64,000 bases of DNA from Pseudomonas sp. B33.4 (lineage in GTDB: Bacteria; Pseudomonadota; Gammaproteobacteria; Pseudomonadales; Pseudomonadaceae), in assembly GCF_034555375.1 (NCBI RefSeq), contig NZ_CP140706.1:1417001-1481000 (forward strand), given 5' to 3'. Under the pieces are notes generated by a model. That model worked only from the letters and a program-made list of their open reading frames with translations. It had not been told where the DNA came from and did no database searches. The translations under genes and the position numbers were made by a program. This document shows, in pieces, positions 34,983-45,045 of the stretch. Position 1 is the stretch's first letter, and every line of letters begins with the position of its first letter.

Positions 34983-36347
34983 ATGACTCAGCGACCGGGC
35001 AATCAATTGTTCGATGCCTATTTCACTGCCCGCGATATGCGTGAAGTGTTCTGTGATCAGGGCCGCGTGCAGGCCATGCTCGACTTTGAAGCGGCGCTGG
35101 CCCGGGCCGAGGCGCGGGTCGGATTGATTCCGATGTCCGCCGTGGCACCGATTGCGGCGGCGTGCAGCGCCGGTCTGTATGACTTTGCAGCACTGGGCGA
35201 GGCGATTGCCACGGCCGGCAATTCGGCGATTCCGCTGGTCAAGGCGTTGGGCAAACAGATCGCCGCCACCGATGCCGAGGCTGAGCGCTATGTGCATTTG
35301 GGCGCGACCAGTCAGGACGTGATGGATTCCGGGCTGGTGCTGCAATTGCGTCAGGCGCTGCAGTTGATTGAAAGCGATCTGGCGCAACTGGCCGATTCGC
35401 TTGCTGTTCAAGCACAACGCCATGCGGCGACGCCGCTGGCCGGGCGCACCTGGCTGCAACACGCAACGCCGGTCACCCTCGGCATGAAAATCGCCGGATG
35501 GTTGGGCGCTGTGACTCGCAGCCGTCAGCGTCTGCGCGAACTTAAACCGCGTTTGCTGGTGCTGCAATTCGGTGGCGCGTCCGGGACGCTCGCGGCGTTG
35601 GGCGAACAGGCGTTGCCGATCGCAGAAACCTTGGCCGAAGAACTGCAACTGACCTTGCCGGAACAACCGTGGCACACCCAGCGCGATCGTGTGGTGGAGT
35701 TCGGTGCGGTGCTCGGTTTGATCGCCGGCAGCCTCGGCAAATTCGGTCGCGACATCAGCCTGTTGATGCAGACCGAAGCCGCTGAGGTTTTTGAGCCTTC
35801 AGCGCCGGGCAAGGGCGGTTCGTCGACCATGCCGCACAAACGCAATCCGGTTGGCGCAGCGGTGTTGATCGGCGCGGCGACACGTGTGCCGGGTCTGGTT
35901 TCGACGCTGTTCAGCGCGATGCCGCAGGAGCACGAACGCAGCCTCGGTCTGTGGCATGCCGAATGGGAAACCTTGCCGGAGATTTGCTGCCTTGTTTCCG
36001 GTTCGCTGCAACAGGCTCGCTTGTTGGCGCAAGGGCTGGAAGTCGACGCTGAGCGCATGGCGCGCAACCTCGAATTGACGCAGGGGCTGGTGCTGGCCGA
36101 AGCCGTCAGCATCGTCCTCGCGCAACGGGTCGGCCGCGACACCGCGCATCATTTGCTTGAGCAATGCTGCAAACGCGCGGTGGCCGAACAGCGCCATTTG
36201 CGCGCCGTGCTCGGTGACGAACCGCAAGTCACCGCCGAGTTGAGCAGCGCTGAACTCGATCATCTTCTGAACCCCGCCCATTACCTCGGCCAGGCACAAA
36301 CCTGGGTCGAGCGCGCGGTGGCCGAACACAACGCATTGTCTGTCTGA
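34983..36347 (+). CDS. pcaB: 3-carboxy-cis,cis-muconate cycloisomerase (PcaB)
   Basis: 454 residues, fumarase/aspartase superfamily. The signature GKGGSSTMPHKRNPVGA holds the catalytic Ser loop, and HLGATSQDVMDSGLVLQLR and GRTWLQHATPVTLGMKIAGW are also typical. It lactonises 3-carboxymuconate to 4-carboxymuconolactone (EC 5.5.1.2). The ATG at 34983 has AAGGA 9 nt upstream; the earlier in-frame ATG at 34941 adds 14 non-conserved residues. It follows pcaT by 46 bp and precedes pcaD by 12 bp. Confidence 0.95.
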   Translation: MTQRPGNQLFDAYFTARDMREVFCDQGRVQAMLDFEAALARAEARVGLIPMSAVAPIAAACSAGLYDFAALGEAIATAGNSAIPLVKALGKQIAATDAEAERYVHLGATSQDVMDSGLVLQLRQALQLIESDLAQLADSLAVQAQRHAATPLAGRTWLQHATPVTLGMKIAGWLGAVTRSRQRLRELKPRLLVLQFGGASGTLAALGEQALPIAETLAEELQLTLPEQPWHTQRDRVVEFGAVLGLIAGSLGKFGRDISLLMQTEAAEVFEPSAPGKGGSSTMPHKRNPVGAAVLIGAATRVPGLVSTLFSAMPQEHERSLGLWHAEWETLPEICCLVSGSLQQARLLAQGLEVDAERMARNLELTQGLVLAEAVSIVLAQRVGRDTAHHLLEQCCKRAVAEQRHLRAVLGDEPQVTAELSSAELDHLLNPAHYLGQAQTWVERAVAEHNALSV

Positions 36348-36359
36348 AAGGAGAGGGCT

Positions 36360-37148
36360 GTGGCTTTCGTTCAACTCGCCGATGGCGAACTGCACTATCA
36401 AATCGAGGGCCCGGTCGCTGCGCCGGTGCTGGTGCTGTCCAACTCGCTGGGCACCGACCTGCACATGTGGGACGCACAGATGCCGGCGTTTACCGAGCAT
36501 TTTCGCGTGCTGCGTTTCGACACCCGTGGTCACGGCGAATCGCTGGTGACGCCGGGGCCTTACAGCATTGAGCAATTGGGTCACGATGTGCTCGGTCTGC
36601 TGGATGCGCTGCACATCGAGCGCGCGCATTTTTGCGGTTTGTCGATGGGCGGCCTGATCGGCCAGTGGCTGGGGATCAACGCCGGGCATCGCCTGAACAA
36701 GCTGATCGTTTGCAACACTGCGGCAAAAATCGGCGATCCGTCGGTGTGGAATCCACGCATCGAAACCGTGTTACGCGATGGTGCGGCGGCGATGGTTGCG
36801 CTGCGCGATGCGTCGATTGCCCGCTGGTTTACCCCGGACTTTTCGGCTGCTCATCCGGCAGCGGCCAAGCAGATTACCGACATGCTCGCGGCCACTTCGC
36901 CTGAAGGTTACGCGGCTAACTGCGCAGCGGTGCGTGATGCCGATTTCCGCGAGCAACTGGCTTCGATCAACGTGCCGTTGCTGGTGATTGCCGGCACTGA
37001 AGATGCGGTGACGCCGCCGTCCGGTGGGCATTTCATTCAGGAACACGTGCGCGACGCCGAATACGCCGAGTTCTATGCGGCCCATCTGTCGAACGTGCAG
37101 GCGGGTGACGATTTCAGTGATCGCGTGTTGGCGTTTCTAAACGCCTGA
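36360..37148 (+). CDS. pcaD: 3-oxoadipate enol-lactonase (PcaD)
   Basis: 262 residues, alpha/beta-hydrolase. The nucleophile is Ser95 in FCGLSMGGLIG, the oxyanion region is SNSLGTDLHMWD, the acid lies in VIAGTEDAVTPP, and the His near AAHLSNVQ. It hydrolyses 3-oxoadipate enol-lactone to 3-oxoadipate (EC 3.1.1.24). The start is GTG at 36360 with GGAGAGG 2-8 nt before it. It sits between pcaB and pcaC in the usual BDC order. Confidence 0.94.
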   Translation: MAFVQLADGELHYQIEGPVAAPVLVLSNSLGTDLHMWDAQMPAFTEHFRVLRFDTRGHGESLVTPGPYSIEQLGHDVLGLLDALHIERAHFCGLSMGGLIGQWLGINAGHRLNKLIVCNTAAKIGDPSVWNPRIETVLRDGAAAMVALRDASIARWFTPDFSAAHPAAAKQITDMLAATSPEGYAANCAAVRDADFREQLASINVPLLVIAGTEDAVTPPSGGHFIQEHVRDAEYAEFYAAHLSNVQAGDDFSDRVLAFLNA

Positions 37149-37161
37149 TAAGGGGATTTTC

Positions 37162-37554
37162 GTGGACGAGAAACAACGTTACGACGACGGCATGCAAGTG
37201 CGCCGCGCGGTGTTGGGCGATGCGCATGTCGATCGCAGCCTGACCACGCTGACCGAGTTCAACTCGGAGTTTCAGGAGATGATCACCCGGCATGCCTGGG
37301 GCGATATCTGGACGCGTCCGGGCTTGCCTCGGCACACGCGCAGCCTGATCACTATCGCCATGTTGATCGGCATGAACCGCGAGGGTGAGCTGAAACTGCA
37401 TCTGCGTGCGGCGGCCAATAATGGGGTGAGTCGCGGCGAGATCAAGGAAGTGATTATGCAGAGCGCGATTTATTGCGGGATTCCGGCGGCGAATGCGACG
37501 TTTCATCTGGCTGAATCGGTTTGGGATGAGCTGGGTGTTGAATCCCGAGAATAG
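37162..37554 (+). CDS. pcaC: 4-carboxymuconolactone decarboxylase (PcaC)
   Basis: 130 residues, AhpD-like fold. MQVRRAVLGDAHVDRSLTT at the start, then MITRHAWGDIWTRPGLPRHTRSLITIAML and EVIMQSAIYCGIPAANATFHLAE are the family motifs. It removes CO2 from 4-carboxymuconolactone (EC 4.1.1.44). GTG start with AAGGGG 7 nt upstream. Last gene of the pca cluster; a REP doublet follows. Confidence 0.95.
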   Translation: MDEKQRYDDGMQVRRAVLGDAHVDRSLTTLTEFNSEFQEMITRHAWGDIWTRPGLPRHTRSLITIAMLIGMNREGELKLHLRAAANNGVSRGEIKEVIMQSAIYCGIPAANATFHLAESVWDELGVESRE

Positions 37555-37574
37555 TCGTTGGCCGGGCTGACGCC

Positions 37575-37639
37575 ATCGCGAGCAGGCTCACTCCTACATT
37601 TGGAATGCGTTCCCCTGTAGGAGTGAGCCTGCTCGCGAT
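37575..37639. repeat. REP doublet (family TGTAGGAGTGAGCC)
   Basis: Perfect 24-bp arms (37575-37598 and 37616-37639) between the convergent pcaC and the methyltransferase gene. Confidence 0.9.
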
Positions 37640-37660
37640 AGCGATAGTGGCCGCGACAAA

Positions 37661-38464
37661 TCAGACGGTGGCAACAATAAATATCCGCTTGAACGCAAAC
37701 AACGTACGCCCATCCCCCTCCTGCGGATAATGCTCATGCACCCGCATCAGATAGTGATAGATAAACCGCGTCTGTTCCTCTGGACTCAGCGCCTGCATCA
37801 CCGGCCGCAGCGCCGAGACCTTCACCCAGTCGTACACCGGCGACTTGCCGTCGACCACCTGCAACTGCTCGGTCTCCCAGATATCCAGCGACGAGGTCAG
37901 CGGCGCGAGCAAACGGTAGTAATCCTGCAGTGCCAACAACGGCCGTGCGGCCATGCGCTGACGCAGTTCTGGTGTGCCTATTGGCGTGCCGCCGGGACCG
38001 CCGTCTTCGAGGGTGTCGAGCATCAGCCGATACCACAGCGCATCGCGCCAGTCCGGCATGTGCGCTGCCAGACAACCGCCGGGATTCAGATAACCGAGCA
38101 GGTGCGGCAGCAGCGTTTCATGGCCCCCGATAAAGTGCAGTACGGCGGCAGCGAGCAGCAGATCCGCTGGCTGCTCCGGCCGCCAGTCGAGCAGATCGCA
38201 ACACTTCCACTGCGCCCGGATCGGCAGACAGCGCGCTTCATCGAGCATCTGCGTGGAGCTGTCGACGCCCTGCAACTGCGCGCGCGGCCAGCGTTCGGCC
38301 AACAACTGCGTGGCAATGCCGGTACCGCAGCCAAGGTCGTAAATGCGTTGCGGGTTGGGCAGGTCGACACGGTCGAGCAATTCATGGACTGGGCGTTGCC
38401 TGAGACGGGAAAACTGCTGGTACGCCTTGGCGTCCCAGTCGGGTGTTGCGAGACGAGAGATCAT
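37661..38464 (-). CDS. tam: trans-aconitate 2-methyltransferase-like SAM methyltransferase
   Basis: 267 residues, class I SAM methyltransferase. Motif I is IYDLGCGTGIATQLLAERWP, with LQGVDSSTQMLDEA at motif II. The context RLATPDWDAKAYQQFSRLRQRPVHELL at the N-terminus and HMPDWRDALWYRLMLDTLEDG later match Tam, which methylates trans-aconitate that arises from spontaneous isomerisation. The ATG at 38464 has GGAGG 9 nt upstream; a longer reading from 38506 is less likely. It stands alone between the pca cluster and the porin gene. Confidence 0.85.
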   Translation of the reverse strand: MISRLATPDWDAKAYQQFSRLRQRPVHELLDRVDLPNPQRIYDLGCGTGIATQLLAERWPRAQLQGVDSSTQMLDEARCLPIRAQWKCCDLLDWRPEQPADLLLAAAVLHFIGGHETLLPHLLGYLNPGGCLAAHMPDWRDALWYRLMLDTLEDGGPGGTPIGTPELRQRMAARPLLALQDYYRLLAPLTSSLDIWETEQLQVVDGKSPVYDWVKVSALRPVMQALSPEEQTRFIYHYLMRVHEHYPQEGDGRTLFAFKRIFIVATV

Positions 38465-38640
38465 TGAGGTGGTCCTCCGGTGATCGTTGGTGTCTTCCGA
38501 TGACAACCTGGCTCACAGCTTGAGGACCGACTACGACGACGGAAGCGGAAAGGGTGAAGCTCCTGAGTCCTTCAGGTTTTGTCACTTTACCTGCCGGCCT
38601 GCGAAGTGCCACTTCTCCTGACCAGTGGCGAGAATTCCCC

Positions 38641-38718
38641 TGTAGGAGCTGCCGCAGGCTGCGATCTTTTGATCTTGTTTTTAAGATCAAAAGATCGCAG
38701 CCTGCGGCAGCTCCTACA
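38641..38718. repeat. REP doublet (family TGTAGGAGCTGCCG)
   Basis: Perfect 36-bp arms (38641-38676 and 38683-38718) with only a 6-bp loop, directly after the porin stop; it could also act as a terminator. Confidence 0.9.
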
Positions 38719-38733
38719 GGGGTTGATCGGTGT

Positions 38734-39993
38734 TTAAAGGAGGCTGATCGGGTAGCTGACGATCAAGCGGTTCTCATCGAATTCGTTGTTGCTGAAATCC
38801 CGGCGCATGGTCGAGTTGCGCCATCTGAAGTTCAGATCCTTCAGCGCACCGCTCTGCACGGTGTAACCCAGCTCCGATTCGCGGCCCCATTCCTTGCCGT
38901 CGGTGATCGTCCCGGTGTGCACGTTGTCGCCGCTGATGTAGCGGTTCATCAGGGTCAGGCCGGGCACGCCCATGGCGGCGAAGTTGTAGTCGTGACGCAA
39001 CTGCCAGGAGCGTTCCTGCGCATTGTCGTAGCTGGCGTTGTAGCTGTCGTTGGCCAACGTGCCGCCGCTGGTGCCGTTGACGCGCATCCACGCGCTGTCG
39101 CCGGTGAGTTTCTGCAGGCCGACGTAGAAAGTGTTGCCGCCGTACTTCGCCGAGAACATCCCCGACCAGGTTTTGTTGTCGAGGTCTCCAGCGCGGGCGC
39201 TGCCGTCGTCCTTGCCGTAGAAGAAGCCGAGGTTGGCGCCAAGGGTCCAGTCGCCCAGCGGCTGGCTGTGGATCAGGTTGACGTACTGTTGGCTATAGAT
39301 GTCTTTGAGTTCGGCGTTCCACAGGCCGATCTGTGTGCGTTTTTCGTTGAAAACGTATTCGCCGCCCTGGAAGTTGAAGCGATCGGAGGTGAGCGCCGCT
39401 TTGCCGGTCATCGACATGTCGCTCATGCTGCTGTCGTCGCGCGGGCTGTTGGCGCGGAACTGGCCGCCGTAGAGGGTCAGGCCGTCGATTTCTTTCGACG
39501 TGATCTGCCCGCCACGGAAGGTCTGTGGCAGCGAGCGGCCATCGTCCGAACGCAGGATCGGCAGCACCGGCATCCACTCGCCGACTTTCACTTCGGTCTG
39601 CGAAAGTCTGGCTTTGAAGGCGACGTTGGTGCGACCGAAGTTGTCCGCCGGGCGGCCGTCATGGTCCAGCGGCAGCAACTGCGTACCACCCGTGCCTTTG
39701 CCGCCATCGAGTTTCACCGAATACAAGCCGAGCACGTCCATGCCGAAACCGACGGTGCCCTGGGTGAAACCGGATTTGGCGTCGAGGATGAAGTTCTGTG
39801 TCCACTCTTCAGCCTTGCCCTGCGCTTTGGTCGGGTTGGTGAAGTTGCGGTTGATGTAGAAGTTGCGCAGGTTCAGGTTGACCTTGGCCCCTTCGATGAA
39901 ACCGGCCTCTTCAGCCGCAGCGGGCATCGCCGCGCCGGCCAGGGCCAGGGCGATCAGACCGGGAAATGCGTAAGGCGCAGGGGAGGTTGTCAT
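38734..39993 (-). CDS. OprD-family outer-membrane porin
   Basis: 419 residues. The signal peptide ends AAMPAAA|EE near residue 27. The barrel shows OprD-family traits: SKARLNLRNFYINRNF-like start (VNLNLRNFYINRNF), EWTQNFILDAKSGFTQGTVGFGMDVLG, SLPQTFRGGQITSKEIDGLTLYGGQF, ERSWQLRHDYNFAAMGVPGLTLMNRYISGDN and a C-terminal ENRLIVSYPISLL. These 18-strand porins take up carboxylated nutrients, many of them aromatic acids. A PcaR-type box about 220 bp upstream and the nearby pca genes suggest an aromatic acid such as 4-hydroxybenzoate or protocatechuate, but this is inference. Confidence 0.9.
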   Translation of the reverse strand: MTTSPAPYAFPGLIALALAGAAMPAAAEEAGFIEGAKVNLNLRNFYINRNFTNPTKAQGKAEEWTQNFILDAKSGFTQGTVGFGMDVLGLYSVKLDGGKGTGGTQLLPLDHDGRPADNFGRTNVAFKARLSQTEVKVGEWMPVLPILRSDDGRSLPQTFRGGQITSKEIDGLTLYGGQFRANSPRDDSSMSDMSMTGKAALTSDRFNFQGGEYVFNEKRTQIGLWNAELKDIYSQQYVNLIHSQPLGDWTLGANLGFFYGKDDGSARAGDLDNKTWSGMFSAKYGGNTFYVGLQKLTGDSAWMRVNGTSGGTLANDSYNASYDNAQERSWQLRHDYNFAAMGVPGLTLMNRYISGDNVHTGTITDGKEWGRESELGYTVQSGALKDLNFRWRNSTMRRDFSNNEFDENRLIVSYPISLL

Positions 39994-40211
39994 AGCTGGG
40001 GTCTCTCTTGTTTTTTTAAGGCGAACGGGGGCGCTGCGGCCGTTTTTTTTTTGCGGTGCAGAAATGCGATGAATTCAGGGGGTGAAGCGGGGCGATCAGC
40101 CGGACGGAGCAGGGCGCGGGAGCATGGTGTCGAACCTGTTGTTATTGGTTTTGTGGAGCGAATGGTGCGGGGGGCGGTGGTGGGTATTCAATCGGCGGAA
40201 GCGGTTTTTGG

Positions 40212-40226
40212 GCGATTATCGAACGC
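40212..40226 (-). promoter_or_regulatory. PcaR-like half operator upstream of the OprD-family porin
   Basis: On the minus strand GTTCGATAATCGCC is read here, identical over this length to the right half of the pcaR operator. Only one core is present; the second core at 10-bp spacing is missing. Confidence 0.6.
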
Positions 40227-40264
40227 AAGATTTGCTCGGGGTTTTGGGTGAATGGGAGGGCCTC

Positions 40265-40354
40265 ATCGCTGGCAAGCCAGCTCCCACAGGTTTTTGTGTC
40301 GTTCACAATGTTGGGTACACCACAGAACAATGTGGGAGCTGGCTTGCCAGCGAT
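40265..40354. repeat. REP doublet (family TGTGGGAGCTGGC)
   Basis: Perfect 24-bp arms (40265-40288 and 40331-40354); second member of the family at 10853-10940. Confidence 0.9.
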
Positions 40355-40392
40355 GGAGCCAGCCCAGACACCACAACTTTCTGACAGGCAAC

Positions 40393-40416
40393 AAAAAGCC
40401 CACCAATCGGTGGGCT
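40393..40416 (-). terminator. terminator of emhABC
   Basis: An AGCCCACC / GGTGGGCT stem with an AATC loop, followed on the minus strand by TTTTTGTTG, 20 bp after the emhC stop. Confidence 0.85.
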
Positions 40417-40435
40417 CCTTGTATTCAGCCGATGA

Positions 40436-41896
40436 TCAGAACAACTTCATCTTCGGCGCTTCTTCTTTCAGCGGTTCGTTCTGCGCGGTTTGCGCATTCC
40501 AGCCACCGCCCAGGGCCTTGTACAGGTTGACCGCACTGGTCAGCTGCGCGAGACGGTCGGTGATCAGCGCTTGTTGCGCGCTGAACAACTGACGCTGGGC
40601 ATCGAGGAAGGTCAGGTTGCTGTCGACACCGATGCGGTAACGACGCTCGGCCAGGCGGTAGTAATCCTGGTTGGCCTGAACGAAGTCACGCTGCGCTTGC
40701 AGCTGATCGGTGTAGGTCTGGCGGGCGGCCAGGCCGTCGGCGACTTCCTGGAAGGCCGTTTGAATGGACTTCTCGTAGTTCGCCACGCCAATGTCCTTCT
40801 GGATCTTGGCGGCGTCGAGGCTGGCGCGCAGGCTGCCGGCGTTGAAGATCGGCAGGTTGATCTGCGGCTGGAACAGCCACGTCCCCGAACCACCCTTGAA
40901 CAGACCCGACAGGTCCGGGCTCAGGCTGCCCGCGTTGGCGGTCAGGCTGATGCTCGGGAAGAACGCAGCACGGGCCGCGCCGATGTTGGCGTTGGCCGCT
41001 TTCAGGTTGTACTCGGCTTGCAGGATGTCCGGACGACGTTGCAGCAGGTCCGAAGGCAGACCGGCCGGTACATCGCTGAGCAGGTCATCCGACAGCGGTT
41101 TGGCTGCTTGCAGATTGGCCGGGATACCGGTGCCAAGCAGCAGGGTCAGGCTGTTTTCGTCCTGTGCCACCTGGCGGGTGTAACGCGCCAGTTGTGCACG
41201 AGCGTTTTCGACCGAGGTGCGCGACTGCGCCAGATCCAGCGCCGAAGCCACACCGACTTCGTTGCTGCGGCTGGTCAGCTTGTAGCTTTCTTCAAAGGCA
41301 CCGAGGGTGTCTTGCGTCAGCTTGAGCAGTTCCTTGTCCGCTTGCCAGGTCAGGTAAGCATTGGCGACGCTGGCGACCAGACTGATCTGGGTGCTGCGCC
41401 GTGCTTCTTCAGTGGCGAAGTACTGTTGCAACGCTTGTTCGCTCAGGCTGCGAACCCGACCGAACAGATCGAGTTCGTAGGCGCTGATGCCGACGGTGGC
41501 CGAGTAGGAACTGGTGATGCCCGCTTCACCGGTCTGCGATGCACGAGCCGGAACTCGCTGACGGCTGCCGCTTGCATTGGCCGAAACCGCCGGGAACAGG
41601 TCGGCACGCTGGATGCGGTATTGAGCCGCATAAGCGTCGATGTTCAGTGCCGCGACACGCAGGTCACGGTTGTTTTCCAGCGAAACCTGAATCAGCTGTT
41701 GCAGCGCCGGGTCATGAAAAAACTGTTTCCAGCCCTGCTCGGCAGCGGCCTGCGCCGGAGCCTGGGCCGGCGAATACGCCGGCCCCTGCGGGAACTGACC
41801 TGCGACCGGAGCCTCAGGCTGCTGATAGTCAGGTATCAGCGAGCAACCGCTCAGCACGAAGGCGGCGACTGCGATGGAGAGTAGCGACTTGCTCAT
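40436..41896 (-). CDS. emhC: RND efflux outer-membrane channel (OprM/TtgC/EmhC type)
   Basis: 486 residues, TolC-like outer-membrane factor with a lipoprotein signal (AAFVLSGC). Family landmarks are [69 protein letters not shown] (as YELDLFGR) and [31 protein letters not shown]. It completes the pump from periplasm to outside. Start overlaps the emhB stop by 4 nt. The set is orthologous in pattern to TtgABC of P. putida, EmhABC of P. fluorescens and MexAB-OprM. Confidence 0.94.
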   Translation of the reverse strand: MSKSLLSIAVAAFVLSGCSLIPDYQQPEAPVAGQFPQGPAYSPAQAPAQAAAEQGWKQFFHDPALQQLIQVSLENNRDLRVAALNIDAYAAQYRIQRADLFPAVSANASGSRQRVPARASQTGEAGITSSYSATVGISAYELDLFGRVRSLSEQALQQYFATEEARRSTQISLVASVANAYLTWQADKELLKLTQDTLGAFEESYKLTSRSNEVGVASALDLAQSRTSVENARAQLARYTRQVAQDENSLTLLLGTGIPANLQAAKPLSDDLLSDVPAGLPSDLLQRRPDILQAEYNLKAANANIGAARAAFFPSISLTANAGSLSPDLSGLFKGGSGTWLFQPQINLPIFNAGSLRASLDAAKIQKDIGVANYEKSIQTAFQEVADGLAARQTYTDQLQAQRDFVQANQDYYRLAERRYRIGVDSNLTFLDAQRQLFSAQQALITDRLAQLTSAVNLYKALGGGWNAQTAQNEPLKEEAPKMKLF

Positions 41897-44800
41897 TGGC
41901 CAGCCTCTTTAGGAGTTTCAGTAGCTTCATCCTCGTCAGCGATTTTACGCTGGCCCAGGGACGAAACCGTAACGAAGAACAGTGGGACCCAGAAGATCGC
42001 CAGGATCGTGGCCGTGAGCATACCGCCAATCACGCCCGTACCGATCGCATGTTGACTGCCTGAACCGGCGCCCGTGGAAATCGCCAACGGTACAACACCG
42101 AGGACGAAGGCCAGCGAGGTCATGATGATCGGTCGCAGACGCATGCGGCACGCTTCAATCGCCGCATCCCGCAGGCTGCGCCCTTGCTCATGCAGTTCCT
42201 TGGCGAACTCGACGATCAGAATGGCGTTTTTAGCCGCCAGACCGATGGTCGTCAACAGGCCGACCTGGAAGTACACGTCGTTGGACAGACCGCGCAGGCT
42301 GGTGGCCAGCAGCGCACCGATGATCCCCAGCGGCACCACGAGCATAACCGCGATCGGAATCGACCAGCTCTCGTACAACGCCGCCAGACACAGGAACACC
42401 ATCAGCAGCGACAGGGCGTACAGCGCTGGCGCTTGCGAACCGGACAGACGTTCCTCATAAGACAGACCCGTCCAGGAGATACCGACACCCGCCGGCAGCT
42501 TCTTGGCAATCGCTTCGACTTCGGCCATCGCATCACCGGTGGAGTAACCCGGCGCCGGAGAACCGAGGATCTCCATCGCTTCTACACCGTTGTAACGCGC
42601 CAGTTTGGGCGAACCGTAGATCCACTCGCCCTTGGCGAACGCGGAGAACGGCACCATGGTCCCGGCGTTGTTGCGCACGTACCACTTCTTCAAGTCTTCA
42701 GGGCTCATGCGAGCACCGGCCTGACCTTGCACGTACACCTTCTTCACCCGACCACGGTCGATGAAGTCGTTGACGTAGCTACTACCGAAGGAGATCGACA
42801 GCGTGCTGTTGATGTCGGCAATGCTCACGCCGAGGGCCTGGGCCTTCTGATCGTCGATTTCCAGGTGGTATTGCGGCTCGTCGTTCAAGCCGTTCGGACG
42901 CACCTGATAGAGCACCTTGCTCTGCGCGGCCAGACCGAGGAACTGGTTGCGCGCCTCCATCAGTTTTTCGTGACCGATACCGGCACGGTCCTGCAGGAAC
43001 ACGTCGAAACCGGTGGCGTTACCCAATTCCAGTACCGCTGGCGGGGCGAAAGCAAACACCATCGCGTCGCGGAAGCTGAAGAAGTGTTGCTGCGCACGCT
43101 GGGCGAGGGCGAACACGCTGTTGCTCGCGTCACGCTCGTCCCACGGTTTGAGCATGATGAACGCCAGACCCGAGCTCTGACCGCGACCGGCGAAGTTGAA
43201 GCCGTTAACGGTGAACACCGAGGACACCGCACCGGATTCTTTCTCCAGCAGGTAGGAACGCATTTCGTCGATCACGACTTGGGTACGTTCGGCACTGGAG
43301 CCGGCCGGGGTTTGCACCTGGGCGAACAGTACGCCTTGGTCTTCTTCCGGCAGGAACGCGGTTGGAATACGGGTGAACAGCCAGATCATGCCGACCACGA
43401 TCAGCAGATAGGCGAGCAGGTACGGCGCTTTGCGCGACAGCATGTTGCCGACACCGCGCTCGTAGCTCTGCACACCACGGTCGAAATTGCGGTTGAACCA
43501 GCCAAAGAAACCCTTCTTCGGCGTGCCATGCTCGCCTTTCGGAATTGCCTTGAGCATGGTTGCGCACAGCGCCGGGGTGAAGATCAGCGCGACCAGTACC
43601 GACAGGGCCATGGCCGAGACGATGGTGATCGAGAACTGCTTGTAGATCACACCGGTGGAACCGCTGAAGAACGCCATCGGCAGCAATACCGCCGACAGCA
43701 CCAGCGCGATACCGACCAGGGCGCCCTGGATCTGGCCCATGGACTTCTTGGTCGCTTCCTTCGGTGACAAGCCTTCCTCGCTCATCACCCGCTCGACGTT
43801 TTCCACCACCACGATGGCGTCGTCCACCAGCAAGCCGATGGCCAACACCATGCCGAACATGGTCAGGGTGTTGATGCTGAAACCGAATGCCGCGAGGATG
43901 CCGAACGTACCGAGCAATACCACCGGCACAGTCATCGTGGTGATGACGGTAGCGCGGAAATTCTGCAGGAACAGGAACATCACCAGGAACACCAGCACGA
44001 TCGCTTCGACCAGGGTTTCAACCACACCCTTGATCGACTCGGTCACCACCGGGGTGGTGTCGTACGGGAACACCACTTCCATGCCTTGCGGGAAGAACGG
44101 CTTGAGCTCGTCAATCGTCTTGCGCAGGGCCTTGGCGGTGTCGAGGGCGTTGGCGCCGTTGGCCAGTTTCACCGCCAGACCGGAAGACGGTTTGCCGTTG
44201 AACTGTGCCGAAATGGTCGAGTTCTCACCGCCCAGACCGACATCGGCGACGTCGCCGACGCGCACTTGCGAGCCGTCCTGATTGACCTTCAGCAGAATCG
44301 CCTTGAACTGCTCAGCGGTCTGCAAACGGGTCTTGCCGATGATCGTCGCGTTCAGTTGCTGGCCTGGCAGCGCCGGCAAACCGCCGAGCTGACCGGACGA
44401 GACCTGAACGTTCTGCGCCGAGATGGCGGAGCTGACGTCAGCCGGGGTCAGGTTGTACTTGTTCAGCTTGGCCGGGTCGAGCCAGATGCGCATCGCGTAC
44501 TGGGCACCGAAGACTTGGAAGTCACCGACACCGGCGGTCCGCGAGATCGGGTCCTGCATGTTCGACACGATGTAGTTGGACAAGTCGTCCTTGGTCATGC
44601 TGCCGTCACGCGATACCACGCCGATCACCAAGAGGAAGTTTTTCACTGCCTTGGTCACACGGATACCTTGTTGCTGCACTTCCTGCGGCAACAGCGGGGT
44701 AGCGAGGTTCAGCTTGTTCTGAACCTGCACCTGCGCGGTGTCGGAGTTGGTGCCCTGCTCGAAGGTCGCGGTGATGGTCATGCTGCCGTCGGAGTTACTT

Positions 44801-45042
44801 TCCGAGGACACATACCGCAGGTTGTCGATACCGTTGAGCTGCTGCTCGATTACCTGGACCACGGTGTCCTGCACGGTTTGCGCCGAAGCACCCGGGTAGG
44901 TTACGGAGATCGCAATGGCCGGTGGCGCAATGCTCGGGTATTGGTTGATTGGCAATTTCAGGATCGAAAGTGCCCCGACCAGCATGATCACCAGGGCAAT
45001 TACCCAAGCGAAAATCGGACGGTCGATGAAGAATTTTGACAT
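41893..45042 (-). CDS. emhB: RND multidrug efflux pump (MexB/TtgB/EmhB type)
   Basis: 1049 residues, HAE1 family. The proton-relay Asp407 and Asp408 are visible in [20 protein letters not shown], and two periplasmic porter halves are complete. The N-terminus [32 protein letters not shown] is standard. It is the inner-membrane antiporter exporting antibiotics, solvents and (for Emh) polycyclic aromatics. Three bp separate it from emhA. Confidence 0.96.
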   Translation of the reverse strand: MSKFFIDRPIFAWVIALVIMLVGALSILKLPINQYPSIAPPAIAISVTYPGASAQTVQDTVVQVIEQQLNGIDNLRYVSSESNSDGSMTITATFEQGTNSDTAQVQVQNKLNLATPLLPQEVQQQGIRVTKAVKNFLLVIGVVSRDGSMTKDDLSNYIVSNMQDPISRTAGVGDFQVFGAQYAMRIWLDPAKLNKYNLTPADVSSAISAQNVQVSSGQLGGLPALPGQQLNATIIGKTRLQTAEQFKAILLKVNQDGSQVRVGDVADVGLGGENSTISAQFNGKPSSGLAVKLANGANALDTAKALRKTIDELKPFFPQGMEVVFPYDTTPVVTESIKGVVETLVEAIVLVFLVMFLFLQNFRATVITTMTVPVVLLGTFGILAAFGFSINTLTMFGMVLAIGLLVDDAIVVVENVERVMSEEGLSPKEATKKSMGQIQGALVGIALVLSAVLLPMAFFSGSTGVIYKQFSITIVSAMALSVLVALIFTPALCATMLKAIPKGEHGTPKKGFFGWFNRNFDRGVQSYERGVGNMLSRKAPYLLAYLLIVVGMIWLFTRIPTAFLPEEDQGVLFAQVQTPAGSSAERTQVVIDEMRSYLLEKESGAVSSVFTVNGFNFAGRGQSSGLAFIMLKPWDERDASNSVFALAQRAQQHFFSFRDAMVFAFAPPAVLELGNATGFDVFLQDRAGIGHEKLMEARNQFLGLAAQSKVLYQVRPNGLNDEPQYHLEIDDQKAQALGVSIADINSTLSISFGSSYVNDFIDRGRVKKVYVQGQAGARMSPEDLKKWYVRNNAGTMVPFSAFAKGEWIYGSPKLARYNGVEAMEILGSPAPGYSTGDAMAEVEAIAKKLPAGVGISWTGLSYEERLSGSQAPALYALSLLMVFLCLAALYESWSIPIAVMLVVPLGIIGALLATSLRGLSNDVYFQVGLLTTIGLAAKNAILIVEFAKELHEQGRSLRDAAIEACRMRLRPIIMTSLAFVLGVVPLAISTGAGSGSQHAIGTGVIGGMLTATILAIFWVPLFFVTVSSLGQRKIADEDEATETPKEAGQ

Positions 45043-45045
45043 GGA

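Larger units (their letters stand above)
39994..40435. other. porin upstream region and emhC downstream region
   Basis: 442 bp without a gene. It holds, from left, the porin leader with a T-rich run, the PcaR-like box at 40212-40226, a REP doublet at 40265-40354 and the emhC terminator at 40393-40416. Confidence 0.6.

Noticed and set aside
42184..43767. A 527-codon open frame opposite emhB
   Set aside because: Antisense shadow of an unmistakable RND pump gene.
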